DNA from: Dyadobacter subterraneus | GTDB taxonomy: Bacteria; Bacteroidota; Bacteroidia; Cytophagales; Spirosomataceae | Length of the DNA: 64,000 nucleotides | Assembly: GCF_015221875.1 (NCBI RefSeq) | Contig: NZ_JACYGY010000001.1 | Coordinates: 868,001 to 932,000, forward strand | Direction of reading: 5' to 3' | Shown: positions 43,501 through 51,414 of the stretch, in pieces | How positions within the stretch are numbered: position 1 is the stretch's first letter | Layout of the letters: the number at the start of each line of letters is the position of its first letter | Position numbers and translations under genes: made by a program | The notes under the pieces: generated by a model | Databases searched by the model: none | Seen by the model: the letters and a program-made list of their open reading frames with translations, nothing else | What the model was told of the DNA's origin: nothing

Positions 43501-43773
43501 GCAACAAAAGATTACTTCCTTGAAGATGCATCTTTCATGAGATTGAGAAACGTTTCACTTGGCCTAGACCTTGCCAAACTTTTCAATATTCCTAAGTTGA
43601 ACAGATGCCAGCTTGTGTTTACCGGAAGAAACCTTCTAACGTTTACAAAATACACAGGATATGATCCTGAGGTAAGTTCAGGATCTGTTAACTCATCTTT
43701 CGACAGAGGAGTAGATCACAGTACTTTACCTAATACAAAATCGTATCAGGTTGGGTTGAATATTGGGTTTTAA
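40519..43773 (+). CDS. SusC/RagA-type TonB-dependent transporter
   Basis: A 1084-residue outer-membrane transporter with a signal peptide of about 21 residues. A carboxypeptidase-D-regulatory-like domain (VTGTVTSADDGSPLPGVNILV, about 25-100) and a plug domain follow; the plug contains SEVVVTGSGVA, VNIVLRGINTVQGGTKPLIMVDGI and the SASIYGAQGANGVIQIFTKKG motif. The rest forms a 22-strand beta-barrel, ending in an aromatic strand (SYQVGLNIGF). It lacks an STN domain, so it does not signal to a FecR protein. It pairs with the SusD protein 138 bp downstream. The cargo is unknown; the linked M20 amidohydrolase suggests a peptide or amide-containing nutrient. Confidence 0.95.
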   Translation: MKKFLLLSILWVCSCSSLLWAQERQVTGTVTSADDGSPLPGVNILVGGTNVGTTTDTDGNYKISAPAKGKLIFSFVGMLPQEISLSNSAIVDVKLVSDARMLSEVVVTGSGVATTKAKLGIAVESISAKNLPQTPTASIDQALIGKIPGAQISSVSGNPGDPVNIVLRGINTVQGGTKPLIMVDGIQIASTDINSLDLSNVERIEVVQGAASASIYGAQGANGVIQIFTKKGKKGALAVNFSTSYSANTFLNTGDVHKARLHPYLTDANNNIVDAKGNILDYTDVGSITGISYTHGGAARLALLDPLNVADKPYNANLKYYDHFKQVFKTGTTFNNSLSLSGGSDKSDFAISAANNHTVSPVMKNGSVDRSNLTVNVGTELFKGFKIRSTTQLVYTKNDLVPGLGGAGGEDYGKGNLLGSNGGVYSFLNTSPFFDLTRKNADGTYPYYQTADFLSINAGNPFYRQAYASSIDHKIDIIQNFDANYNVNKFLELDAKYGINYRTENSRWTYKNQSENANAQYYDSYVSTYAPDLLGEIDDWSYSSTFQNFLATAYIRTDFEKDFHIKVPIQTSTQVSFDYRNKMYKEYDTYGLGLSLAPPTNISATSSQAVDRDYKEPFVTYGYLVNQKVDFGDYGGITAGFRSDWSSAFGGGSKPFTFPHFDGHILPLSFIKNSRLTDILPYFKLRAAYGEAGIQPGAFDRYPVLSQRNLGSQLIYTIPTTANNPNLQVEVSKETEFGTDFTFNAIEGSPWLNNINGSFTYWKRKSANVIYTVSVAPSNGSTGQLTNAIDMSSNGVQFSLNLPVYSSKTFKWDFTTNFGHQISKIDAVAGGADIILTSNAGSTSLVLTGGQQIGQIYGYKALTSLDFKRKDGTRYIEEGNENLYEIVDGRVVRKSDYQIQFTNETYALSNPNPKFNASFINSFTYKNFLTLGFQFDWVYKSHLYNQTKEWMYRDGISGDFEKPVTIDGKTGAFSSYYGSAYYALWGSKSGAGNNATKDYFLEDASFMRLRNVSLGLDLAKLFNIPKLNRCQLVFTGRNLLTFTKYTGYDPEVSSGSVNSSFDRGVDHSTLPNTKSYQVGLNIGF

Positions 43774-43856
43774 GAAGTAGCGGATACCCGCTCGTGGCGA
43801 AAGAAGTGTTATCAGCAAAGTGCTGAAACATGATTAAAATTTAAAACGCAGGATTC

Positions 43857-43885
43857 AGTAGTGTCCGGACTTATTGCTCACTACT
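43857..43885 (+). promoter_or_regulatory. hairpin in the susC-susD spacer
   Basis: AGTAGTG (43857-43863) pairs with CACTACT (43879-43885), 26 bp before the susD ATG. With AGCGG/CCGCT just after the susC stop, it may lower or stabilise the downstream message. Not a terminator, as only a short T-run follows. Confidence 0.3.
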
Positions 43886-43911
43886 ATTTGTAAACTTTAA
43901 AATTTAAAAAA

Positions 43912-45591
43912 ATGAAAATCAGGAATAAAAATAAATTTGTTCAAACGATTTTTGCAGCGACCTTACTTTTCGGAAGTTATAGCTGTAAAGACAAACTGGA
44001 CGTTGGAAACCCTAATGCGCCAACGATCGATGCCAACGTAAATACTGAAACCGGTTTGATCTCTCTCGCTCAGGGAGGTGTTTATATTAATGGCTTCTAC
44101 AATGGAGATAACTGGCTTGGAAATAGCTATTTTTCTCTCCCATGGGGATATAGCGAGCTTCTGGCTGATAACGTTTCTGCGGATGCATCCAACAACCAGG
44201 TGGCAACCATTGGTGTGGCTAACTATTACATTCTGGATGACGGTACGAAAGTAACAAACGGTTCACCGAACATCAGTCTTATCAGAACATACAATACACG
44301 TGCGGCTACCGGTGCTGGTAACAACGCCATCTACTATCAGTGGCTGAATATGTATGCACTTAACAATGCTTGTAACACCGTATTAAGTCTGGTTGATAAA
44401 ATTCCGTTTTCGGGTGATGCAGCTTCAAAAATTGCTACGGTAAAAGCATGGTGCTACTGGTGGAAGGGATACGCATATGCATCTATCGGTTCACAATATT
44501 ATGCCGGTTTGATCATTGATGAAGCAGGAACAACCAACAGCAATTATGTATTGCACGATGCAATTCTTGCCAAATCTGAAGAATACTTCAAACTGACTGC
44601 AACTACACTTGATGGTATTTCAAGCGAAAGCGACTACACCGCTATTTTGGGCCAGTTAATTCCTGAATTTACTCAGGTTGGAAACGGTGGAATTCCAAGC
44701 AAAGCGGAGTGGAAGAGAAACATCAACACGATGTTGGCACGTAACATTCTGGTAAACAAGCTTGCTCCTTTTGTTAATGGAAATCCTGACGCAAAAATTG
44801 CAAAATCTTCTACGACAACAATGACTGCCGCTGACTGGACAAATGTATTGACATTGGCAACAGCTGGTATTCAAAAAGGTGATGTCGTATTTACTGGAAG
44901 AAGCACAGCAAGCAACCCAATGTTTACTGCAACTGGTGGTACAGCCGCTGCATTGGCAACAGGTGTAAATACAAGTTCGACTTTCAAAGTTCAGGAGCGT
45001 TTTATCCAGAATTTTACAGCTGGTGACAAGAGGCTTACGAATAATTTCAGTACTGCTACTACTTACAAAAACAACTTCTCGTACACTACCCGTTACAACC
45101 AGATTGATGGCGGCGCAGGACAGGCAGGCGTTTATGTTTATGGAAGCAAAACAGTTGGTGAATACGAAGTTATTATCGCTGGAAGTTACGAGGAAAATGC
45201 GCTTATGCTTGCAGAAGCTAACATTCGCTTAGGTAATATTGAAAAAGGTCTTGGTTATATTGATGCTGTAAGAACTTACTTTGGTGCTGGTGTTGCTCCT
45301 GTGGCAGGAACTGGTTTGTCATTGGCAGGTGCACTTACGCAACTTGTTAAAGAAAGAAGAGTTTCTCTGATTTACAGAGGCCTTTCATTCTACGATAACA
45401 GAAGATGGGGATGGACTTATGACATCACAAACGGTGGTGGCAGCTACAACAACACAATCGTAACAACTGCTGGTGTTGTAAATACAAAAGCAACAATCAA
45501 CTATAACTTCCTTGATTACTGGGATGTCCCGGCAGACGAATCTGTGTTGAATCCTACAACAGGAGTTGCTACGGTTAACCCTAATTTTTAA
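43912..45591 (+). CDS. SusD/RagB-type outer-membrane lipoprotein
   Basis: The nutrient-binding lipoprotein partner of the upstream SusC, 559 residues. The lipobox is LLFGSYSCKDK, with the lipid cysteine near residue 25. The rest is mainly helical with TPR-like repeats typical of SusD (NIFLARNILVN-like, here INTMLARNILVN; EENALMLAEANIRLG; VKERRVSLIYRGLSFYDNRRWG near the C-terminus). It caps the SusC barrel and binds the substrate at the surface. A strong terminator follows at 45625-45674, so it ends the transcript. Confidence 0.94.
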   Translation: MKIRNKNKFVQTIFAATLLFGSYSCKDKLDVGNPNAPTIDANVNTETGLISLAQGGVYINGFYNGDNWLGNSYFSLPWGYSELLADNVSADASNNQVATIGVANYYILDDGTKVTNGSPNISLIRTYNTRAATGAGNNAIYYQWLNMYALNNACNTVLSLVDKIPFSGDAASKIATVKAWCYWWKGYAYASIGSQYYAGLIIDEAGTTNSNYVLHDAILAKSEEYFKLTATTLDGISSESDYTAILGQLIPEFTQVGNGGIPSKAEWKRNINTMLARNILVNKLAPFVNGNPDAKIAKSSTTTMTAADWTNVLTLATAGIQKGDVVFTGRSTASNPMFTATGGTAAALATGVNTSSTFKVQERFIQNFTAGDKRLTNNFSTATTYKNNFSYTTRYNQIDGGAGQAGVYVYGSKTVGEYEVIIAGSYEENALMLAEANIRLGNIEKGLGYIDAVRTYFGAGVAPVAGTGLSLAGALTQLVKERRVSLIYRGLSFYDNRRWGWTYDITNGGGSYNNTIVTTAGVVNTKATINYNFLDYWDVPADESVLNPTTGVATVNPNF

Positions 45592-45624
45592 TTGAAGAAT
45601 TAAAAAAACGGTTGGTTAAATAAA

Positions 45625-45676
45625 TTAAAAATAAGACAGGAAGGCAGTTCGCTGCCTTCCTGTCTTATTTTTAAAA
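45625..45676 (+). terminator. strong terminator after susD
   Basis: A 23-bp stem (45625-45647 with 45652-45674) with a TTCG loop, one of the strongest hairpins in the window, 34 bp after the susD stop. T-rich sequence is built into the right arm. Transcription into the M20 gene therefore probably needs its own start. Confidence 0.9.
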
Positions 45677-45737
45677 GGCTTACACTTTCGTTTCTGCCAA
45701 CATGCAGGGATATTTATTTGATTTAAAATCCATACTT

Positions 45738-47195
45738 ATGAAAAAAATCAACCTTGGTTTTCTAGCTTTATTAAGCCTGAGTACTTTTTCAACTTACGGT
45801 CAGGCGACTGTTACCAAAGAGCAGAAAGAAGTAATTGCAAATCTGGATAAGAAAAAAGATCACTACGGAGATGTGTCGAAACAAATCTGGGATCTGGCGG
45901 AAGTTGGGTATAAAGAAGTCAAAAGTTCGGCAATTCTTGAAGAGGAATTGGAAAAAGAAGGTTTTACGCTGGAAAAAGGAGTTGCAGGTATTCCAACAGC
46001 ATTTGTAGCAACTTATGGAAAGGGAAAACCGGTAATCAGTATTTTGGCTGAATACGACGCACTTCCGGGAATGGCTCAACAGGCAGTTCCTGAAAGAAAA
46101 GTTATTGAAGGACAAAAGGCAGGACATGCTTGTGGTCACCATCTTTTCGGAACCGCTTCGACGGCAGCTGCCATTGCGGTGAAAGACTGGCTTAAACAAA
46201 ATGGAAAAACAGGCACCATCAAATTGATGGGCTGCCCGGCTGAGGAAGGTGGTTCGGGTAAAGTTTATATGGTTAGAGAAGGTGTTTTTAAGGATTCAGA
46301 TATTGTTTTACACTGGCATCCGGGAGATCGGAATTCAGCAAATCCGGCATCTTCTTTGGCAAATATTTCAGCAAAATTCCGTTTTTATGGCGTAGCTGCT
46401 CATGCTGCCGGAGCACCCGAACGCGGACGTTCCGCCTTAGATGGTGTGGAAGCAATGGATTACATGGTGAACATGATGCGTGAGCATATTCCTCAGGAAA
46501 CCCGCATTCACTACGTAATTACACGCGGAGGAGAAGCGCCAAACGTGGTTCCTGCCTTTGCAGAAGTATATTACTACGCCCGTCACAACAACCGTGAGGT
46601 GGTAAAGGATGTTTGGTCGAGAATTGTTGAAGCCTCAAAAGGTGCCGCAATGGGAACCGGAACAAAGGTAGAAATGGAAATTACTGGCGGTGCTTATGAT
46701 TTGCTGCCCGTTGAATCACTTTCCCGTGTGATGTTTAAAAATTTGGAAACCGTTGGTGGTGTTAAATATACACCTGAGGAAATTGCATTTTCTGAAAAGA
46801 TTATCGCCACATTACCTGCATCAACAGAAACCAAACCAAAATATACCGAAGCTGAAACAGTACCTGCATTTTCAACAAAAGTTGAAGGAATGGGCGGCTC
46901 CACAGATGTTGGTGACGTAAGCTGGGCCGTGCCAACAGTTGGTCTTTCAACCGCAACATGGGTGCCAGGAACACCGGCGCACAGCTGGCAGGCTGTTGCA
47001 GCAGGGGGAACTGAAATTGGTAAAAAAGGAATGATGGTAGCCTCAAAAACACTGGCACTAACGGCTATCGATTTATTTAAAGACCCTGCTTTAATCCAAA
47101 AAGCACATGCAGATTGGGAAAAAGCAAAAGGTCCTAATTTCAAATACGACGCCATGGTAGGAAATCGTAAACCGGCACTGGATTATAGAAATTAA
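45738..47195 (+). CDS. secreted M20-family amidohydrolase (AbgB-like)
   Basis: A 485-residue exported metallohydrolase with a signal peptide of about 22 residues ending TYGQ. The metal-binding AGHACGHHLFG (about 130-140) and CPAEEGGSGKV (about 166-176) are the usual M20 amidohydrolase motifs, with the dimerisation domain in the middle (FYGVAAHAAGAPERGRSALDG). It resembles p-aminobenzoyl-glutamate hydrolase and aminoacylase groups, which cut N-acyl or amide bonds. It probably acts in the periplasm on material imported by the SusC/SusD pair, which is inference; a terminator separates them. The ATG at 45738 gives the signal peptide. Confidence 0.9.
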   Translation: MKKINLGFLALLSLSTFSTYGQATVTKEQKEVIANLDKKKDHYGDVSKQIWDLAEVGYKEVKSSAILEEELEKEGFTLEKGVAGIPTAFVATYGKGKPVISILAEYDALPGMAQQAVPERKVIEGQKAGHACGHHLFGTASTAAAIAVKDWLKQNGKTGTIKLMGCPAEEGGSGKVYMVREGVFKDSDIVLHWHPGDRNSANPASSLANISAKFRFYGVAAHAAGAPERGRSALDGVEAMDYMVNMMREHIPQETRIHYVITRGGEAPNVVPAFAEVYYYARHNNREVVKDVWSRIVEASKGAAMGTGTKVEMEITGGAYDLLPVESLSRVMFKNLETVGGVKYTPEEIAFSEKIIATLPASTETKPKYTEAETVPAFSTKVEGMGGSTDVGDVSWAVPTVGLSTATWVPGTPAHSWQAVAAGGTEIGKKGMMVASKTLALTAIDLFKDPALIQKAHADWEKAKGPNFKYDAMVGNRKPALDYRN

Positions 47196-47199
47196 AAAA

Positions 47200-47339
47200 C
47201 TTCGGCTTTCGGCGGTCAGCTTTCGGCTAAAATGATAATGATGCATTTTAGCTTAAAACTGACAACCGAAAGCCGATGAGTATATTACTCCAAACTCATT
47301 CCCGGCAGCCAGCTGATAGCCGACTGCCGAAAGCCGAAG
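47200..47339. repeat. nested GCCGAAAGCCG inverted repeats between convergent genes
   Basis: CTTCGGCTTTCGGCGGTC (47200-47217) is almost perfectly repeated in inverted form at 47322-47339 (17 of 18). An inner copy, ACCGAAAGCCG (about 47264-47274), allows an alternative pairing, and a third small hairpin (GCTAAAATG/CATTTTAGC) sits between. A related motif occurs at about 56420-56440. It may end transcription from both sides or be a dispersed repeat family. Confidence 0.7.
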
Positions 47340-47345
47340 TCCCCC

Positions 47346-48722
47346 TCAATATCCGTCCGTTTTAATCTGCTTCTCCGTTACCTCCCCATATTTCTTGATC
47401 TGCTCTTTAATATCCGCCGCTTTTCCGATCATGACAAATTGCAGATTATCTTTTGGGAAATATTGTTCAATAATTGTTTTGGCCTGAGCAGTGGTTAATC
47501 CATCCACTTTTGCCTGGAAAGTATTGATAAAGTTTTCGTCAAAATTGTAGAGAAACATATCTGTAAGTAAATTAGCCAATGCTCCGGCAGATTCATAATC
47601 CGGTGGAAAATCTCCTTTTACATACGATTTTGCAGATGCCAGAACGCTTTCACTGATTCCGGTTTTATGCAAACTGTCAAGCACGCTCAAAGCCATATCA
47701 ACCGCAGGAACTGTTGTTGAGTTTTTTGTAAAAGTGCTGATGAAAAAAGTCCCGGCCATTTTATATCTGCTGAAACGGCTGTTTGCGCCATAAGTAAGAC
47801 CCGAATTAACACGTAACGCATCATTTAACCACGAAGTAAATCTGCCACCCAAAATGGTATTCACTACAAGAACCGGAATATAATCAGGCGAACTGTACGG
47901 AATTCCTTTTCCGCCTATGAAAAACGTGGTTTCACGGGCATCGTCTTTATTCACAAGTAAAACACGACTTTTGGTAAAGGCAAGTTCAGGTACCACACGT
48001 TTCACCATTCTGGCTTCTGCCGTTTTCCAGTCGCCGAAAAGTGAGGTAATTTTTTTCTTCATATCAACCGTTTTGAAATCACCCACAACGGCAATGGCAC
48101 CTTTTCCGGTTGTGTAATTGCTTTGATAAAATTTCTTTATATCATCGTTCGTGATTTTTTCAACCGTAGATTTCGAACCTCCGGTTGGCGTCGCATAAGG
48201 GTGTTTGTCAAAAACAAAACCATTGAAATAATTCCCGATTACATTCCGTGGTCTTTCTTTAATTTGTGCCAGTTCAAGCAGTGTCCTTTGTTTATGTTTG
48301 TTGAATTCAACAGCATCAAAAACCGGATGAATCATGATTTGCTGCAAAACATCAAAAAGTTTTTCCTGATCTTTTACTGCAAACGACGAGCGGATACTTG
48401 CGCCTTCTTTTCCAGCGGTGGTAGTTAAATTTGCACCAACATAATCCGTTATTTCTTCAATTTGGGCTTTTGTGTATTTCTGGGTACCAAAAACCAGAGC
48501 ATCAGCCGTCAGACTTGCCAAGCCATATTGTTCGCCGTCATTGATAGAACCCGCGTCAAAAACGGCGGAAACATTGATCAGCGGCACTTCATGCTGCTCC
48601 ATCAAATAAACTGTAAGTCCGTTTTTTAATTTGAACTTTTCATACTTCGGGACCTTAAAATTGTTTTGTCCAGTTACCGACAAAGTTGTCAGGGTTAACA
48701 GCACAAGGAATATATTTTTCAT
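47346..48722 (-). CDS. M16-family peptidase homologue lacking the zinc motif
   Basis: A 458-residue exported protein with a signal peptide (about 1-19, ending SVTGQ). It has the M16 fold, including SAVFDAGSINDGEQYGLASLTADALVFG, where the catalytic H-x-x-E-H is missing (GLASLTADAL in place of GLAHFxEHM). It keeps the R/Y segment DALRVNSGLTYGANSRFS of the C-terminal half. It therefore should be the non-catalytic partner of the zinc-bearing M16 gene just upstream, as in heterodimeric mitochondrial-type peptidases. The ATG at 48722 leaves 54 bp to that gene; both belong to one operon. Confidence 0.9.
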   Translation of the reverse strand: MKNIFLVLLTLTTLSVTGQNNFKVPKYEKFKLKNGLTVYLMEQHEVPLINVSAVFDAGSINDGEQYGLASLTADALVFGTQKYTKAQIEEITDYVGANLTTTAGKEGASIRSSFAVKDQEKLFDVLQQIMIHPVFDAVEFNKHKQRTLLELAQIKERPRNVIGNYFNGFVFDKHPYATPTGGSKSTVEKITNDDIKKFYQSNYTTGKGAIAVVGDFKTVDMKKKITSLFGDWKTAEARMVKRVVPELAFTKSRVLLVNKDDARETTFFIGGKGIPYSSPDYIPVLVVNTILGGRFTSWLNDALRVNSGLTYGANSRFSRYKMAGTFFISTFTKNSTTVPAVDMALSVLDSLHKTGISESVLASAKSYVKGDFPPDYESAGALANLLTDMFLYNFDENFINTFQAKVDGLTTAQAKTIIEQYFPKDNLQFVMIGKAADIKEQIKKYGEVTEKQIKTDGY

Positions 48723-48776
48723 CTTGAAATTTTTTAGATCATTACAAAAGATTTGAAACAAATGAGGAGTCGGTTA

Positions 48777-50099
48777 TCAGACTTTCTTTTCAGGTAACAA
48801 ATAACCAACGGTCCTGTTTCTTTCTGTAAAATATTTGGCAGCTACCCGTTTGATATCATCCACGGTCACTTTTCCATACAGTTTTGGGGCGTCAAACATT
48901 TTCCGGTAATCACCAAAAAATACGTCATACGTTCCCATACTGTTCGCTTTGCCATTGATCGTTTCCATACTTCTGTAAAATTCCATCAGTTTTTGGTTTT
49001 TTACTTTTTGCAATTCACTATCCGTAACACCGCTTTTAATGATCAGATCAATTTGTGTCAGAATCGATTTTTCAAGCGTCGGAGCCGAAACGCTATCTCC
49101 CGCAACCGCATAAATGTTAAACAGATTCGGATCAAAACCTTCGCCCATAAAAGTGAAAACCTGTGAAGCGATTGTGGTATCCATCACCAGCGATTTTACC
49201 AATCTGGAAGAATTTCCTGATGTTAATAAGCTGCTCAGCAAATCCAGTGCATAATAATCTTCATGACCGGTTTGCGGTGTATGGTAAGAAAGTAAAACAT
49301 TTGGAGTTGTAATATCCTTATAAGTTGTAACCCGACGCTCGCCATTTTGTTCAGGCTCAACGGTGCGGATTTTTGGAGGAAGTCCTCTGGCAGGAATTGG
49401 AGCCATATATTGGTCAGCCAGTTTTTTAACCTGATCGACGGTAATATCCCCGACTACAACAACCGTTGCATTGTTTGGCGAATAATAGGTTTTGAAATAA
49501 TTTTCAAGATCACTTTGCGTCCATGCCTTGATATCAGATTCAAAACCAATCACCGGAAACATATACGGATGCTCCTGGAAAGCAACGGATTGAACCAATT
49601 CGCTAAGTAAACGGTAATTGCTGTTTTCCAAACCGGTACTTCTTTCAGATAAAACAACACCGCGCTCACTTTCGACCATTTTGGGATCAATAGTCAGATC
49701 TGCGATGCGGTCGGATTCCAGTTTGAAAATGGTTTCCAGCGCGTCTTTTTGAAACCAGTCGGTGTATACAGTTACATTTTCAGAAGTATAGGCATTATTG
49801 GAACCGCCGTTTGCTTCCATGGTGCGATCGAATTGTTTGGGTCCGTAATTTTTGGAGCCATTGAACATCATATGTTCAAAAAAATGCGACAGGCCGGTAA
49901 TTCCATGAACCTCGTTTCTGGAACCAACTTTCCAGAACAAATACATATTGGCATTAGGGATAGAATGATCTTCGAGCACCAGGAATTTCATGCCGTTTGC
50001 CAGCGTGAAAGTTTTGACATCTTCGGGTTTACTTTGGCCATTGGCAAAACCAATTCCAGCCATTATTGCTGCTCCCAACAATAGTTTGCGTAGCTTCAT
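48777..50099 (-). CDS. M16-family zinc peptidase, catalytic subunit
   Basis: A 440-residue exported peptidase with a signal peptide of about 21 residues (ending FANGQ). The inverted zinc motif is GLSHFFEHMMFNG (H-x-x-E-H, about 75-79) with the distal glutamate about 75 residues later in MVESERGVVLSE. The second half is the usual M16_C domain. It probably degrades peptides in the periplasm with its non-catalytic partner downstream. It is divergent from the EEP-family gene. Confidence 0.93.
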   Translation of the reverse strand: MKLRKLLLGAAIMAGIGFANGQSKPEDVKTFTLANGMKFLVLEDHSIPNANMYLFWKVGSRNEVHGITGLSHFFEHMMFNGSKNYGPKQFDRTMEANGGSNNAYTSENVTVYTDWFQKDALETIFKLESDRIADLTIDPKMVESERGVVLSERSTGLENSNYRLLSELVQSVAFQEHPYMFPVIGFESDIKAWTQSDLENYFKTYYSPNNATVVVVGDITVDQVKKLADQYMAPIPARGLPPKIRTVEPEQNGERRVTTYKDITTPNVLLSYHTPQTGHEDYYALDLLSSLLTSGNSSRLVKSLVMDTTIASQVFTFMGEGFDPNLFNIYAVAGDSVSAPTLEKSILTQIDLIIKSGVTDSELQKVKNQKLMEFYRSMETINGKANSMGTYDVFFGDYRKMFDAPKLYGKVTVDDIKRVAAKYFTERNRTVGYLLPEKKV

Positions 50100-50323
50100 A
50101 GTTACGATTCAGTTTTTTGTTTTGTAATAATAAACAAAAAACCGGGACGGAAACCAGCATTTTGACGAATGGCAAAAGATGTTTGGGTTCAAATAGTCAT
50201 ATTATTTGAAGCAACATAAATTTTAACACAATCGTAAGGTGCGGCGCACTGAAATATTTATTGCAATCTATAATTTTGTAAAATTCAAGGTGCAAGCACC
50301 GCATTACTAAATCCTGACAAATC

Positions 50324-51145
50324 ATGAAATCTATCCTATCCCTTTGTTGTATTTTAATTGCTTTTTCTTCATTTATCACGACTGAAAACCGGGTTTCGAA
50401 AAACAATAATGAAGATCAGAAACGAACTTTGCGAATTCTGACTTATAATATTCACCATTGCAACCCGCCGGAATCTGCGGGTGGAAGGATTGATGTGGAA
50501 GCCATCGCGAAAGTTATTAATAATGCAAAACCCGATCTTGTAGCTTTACAGGAAGTTGATGTTAATACAGAACGTTCAGGAAAAGGACTGAACCAAGCCA
50601 GACAAATTGCCGATTTAACCGGTATGAAATTCTATTTTTCGAAAGCGATTGATCATCAGGGCGGCGATTATGGCGTTGCCGTTTTATCCAAATTCCCTAT
50701 TGTAGATTCGGCCCGGTTTGCACTTCCGATTAAGAAAGATCTGGTGGAAGAAATGAGAACAATTGCAGCCATCACAGTAATGCTTCCATCAAAACAAAAA
50801 ATCATTTTTGCCAGTACACATTTGGGTTTGAATGAACCGAACAGACTTTTACAGGCCGAAACAATTATAGAACATTTTGGTAATGAAAAATTACCTATGA
50901 TTTTGGCAGGAGATTTTAACGCGGAACCGGAAAGTAAGGTTGTAAATTATTTCGATAAGTATTTTAGCCGGACTTGTACAGCAAACTGTCAGCACACAAT
51001 TCCGGTCGTAAATCCGGAAAAGACGATTGACTATATCATGTCAAAACCATCGGGTACTTTTAAAGTGCTAAGCCATAAAGTAATAGATGAAAAATATGCT
51101 TCCGATCATTTGCCGGTTCTTGCAGAATTGACATTAGGTAAATAA
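50324..51145 (+). CDS. endonuclease/exonuclease/phosphatase (EEP) family hydrolase, exported
   Basis: A 273-residue protein with an N-terminal hydrophobic segment (about 1-18) that should send it out of the cytoplasm. The EEP fold is evident: ILTYNIHHCNPP (start strand with asparagine), LVALQEVDVNTERSG (catalytic glutamate), ILAGDFNAEPESKV (aspartate/asparagine pair) and KYASDHLPVLAEL (terminal SDH). Substrates may be nucleic acid, phospholipid or sugar phosphates; it cannot be resolved. A good terminator follows. Confidence 0.92.
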   Translation: MKSILSLCCILIAFSSFITTENRVSKNNNEDQKRTLRILTYNIHHCNPPESAGGRIDVEAIAKVINNAKPDLVALQEVDVNTERSGKGLNQARQIADLTGMKFYFSKAIDHQGGDYGVAVLSKFPIVDSARFALPIKKDLVEEMRTIAAITVMLPSKQKIIFASTHLGLNEPNRLLQAETIIEHFGNEKLPMILAGDFNAEPESKVVNYFDKYFSRTCTANCQHTIPVVNPEKTIDYIMSKPSGTFKVLSHKVIDEKYASDHLPVLAELTLGK

Positions 51146-51216
51146 TATTTTTCTGATTTAATGTTCAAAAAGATAATAGAATTTTTTCTATTATCTGATA
51201 ATCAGTATTCTACAAT

Positions 51217-51258
51217 AAAATCCCGTTGCCCGGATCAATTTCGGCAACGGGATTTTTT
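51217..51258 (+). terminator. terminator after the EEP gene
   Basis: AAAATCCCGTTGCC (51217-51230) pairs with GGCAACGGGATTTT (51243-51256), a 14-bp perfect stem with a 12-nt loop, followed by TT and A/T sequence. An A/T-rich hairpin AGATAATAGAA/TTCTATTATCT near 51171-51196 precedes it. Confidence 0.85.
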
Positions 51259-51414
51259 ATTAGTCTAAGCGGATTTCGCTTAATTAAAATAATGATAAAA
51301 GTCTCTGTTACCAAAGTGATTTTTGTGCGTCTGTAATATTAATGTACCGTCTTCAAGTTGGTATCAAAACAGATTTTACCGCCACATCTATCACTCACTT
51401 TTATTCATTTGTTT

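Noticed and set aside
46694..47155. A 153-codon frame opposite the M20 gene
   Set aside because: Composition follows the shadow of the real gene and no start region or neighbour supports it.
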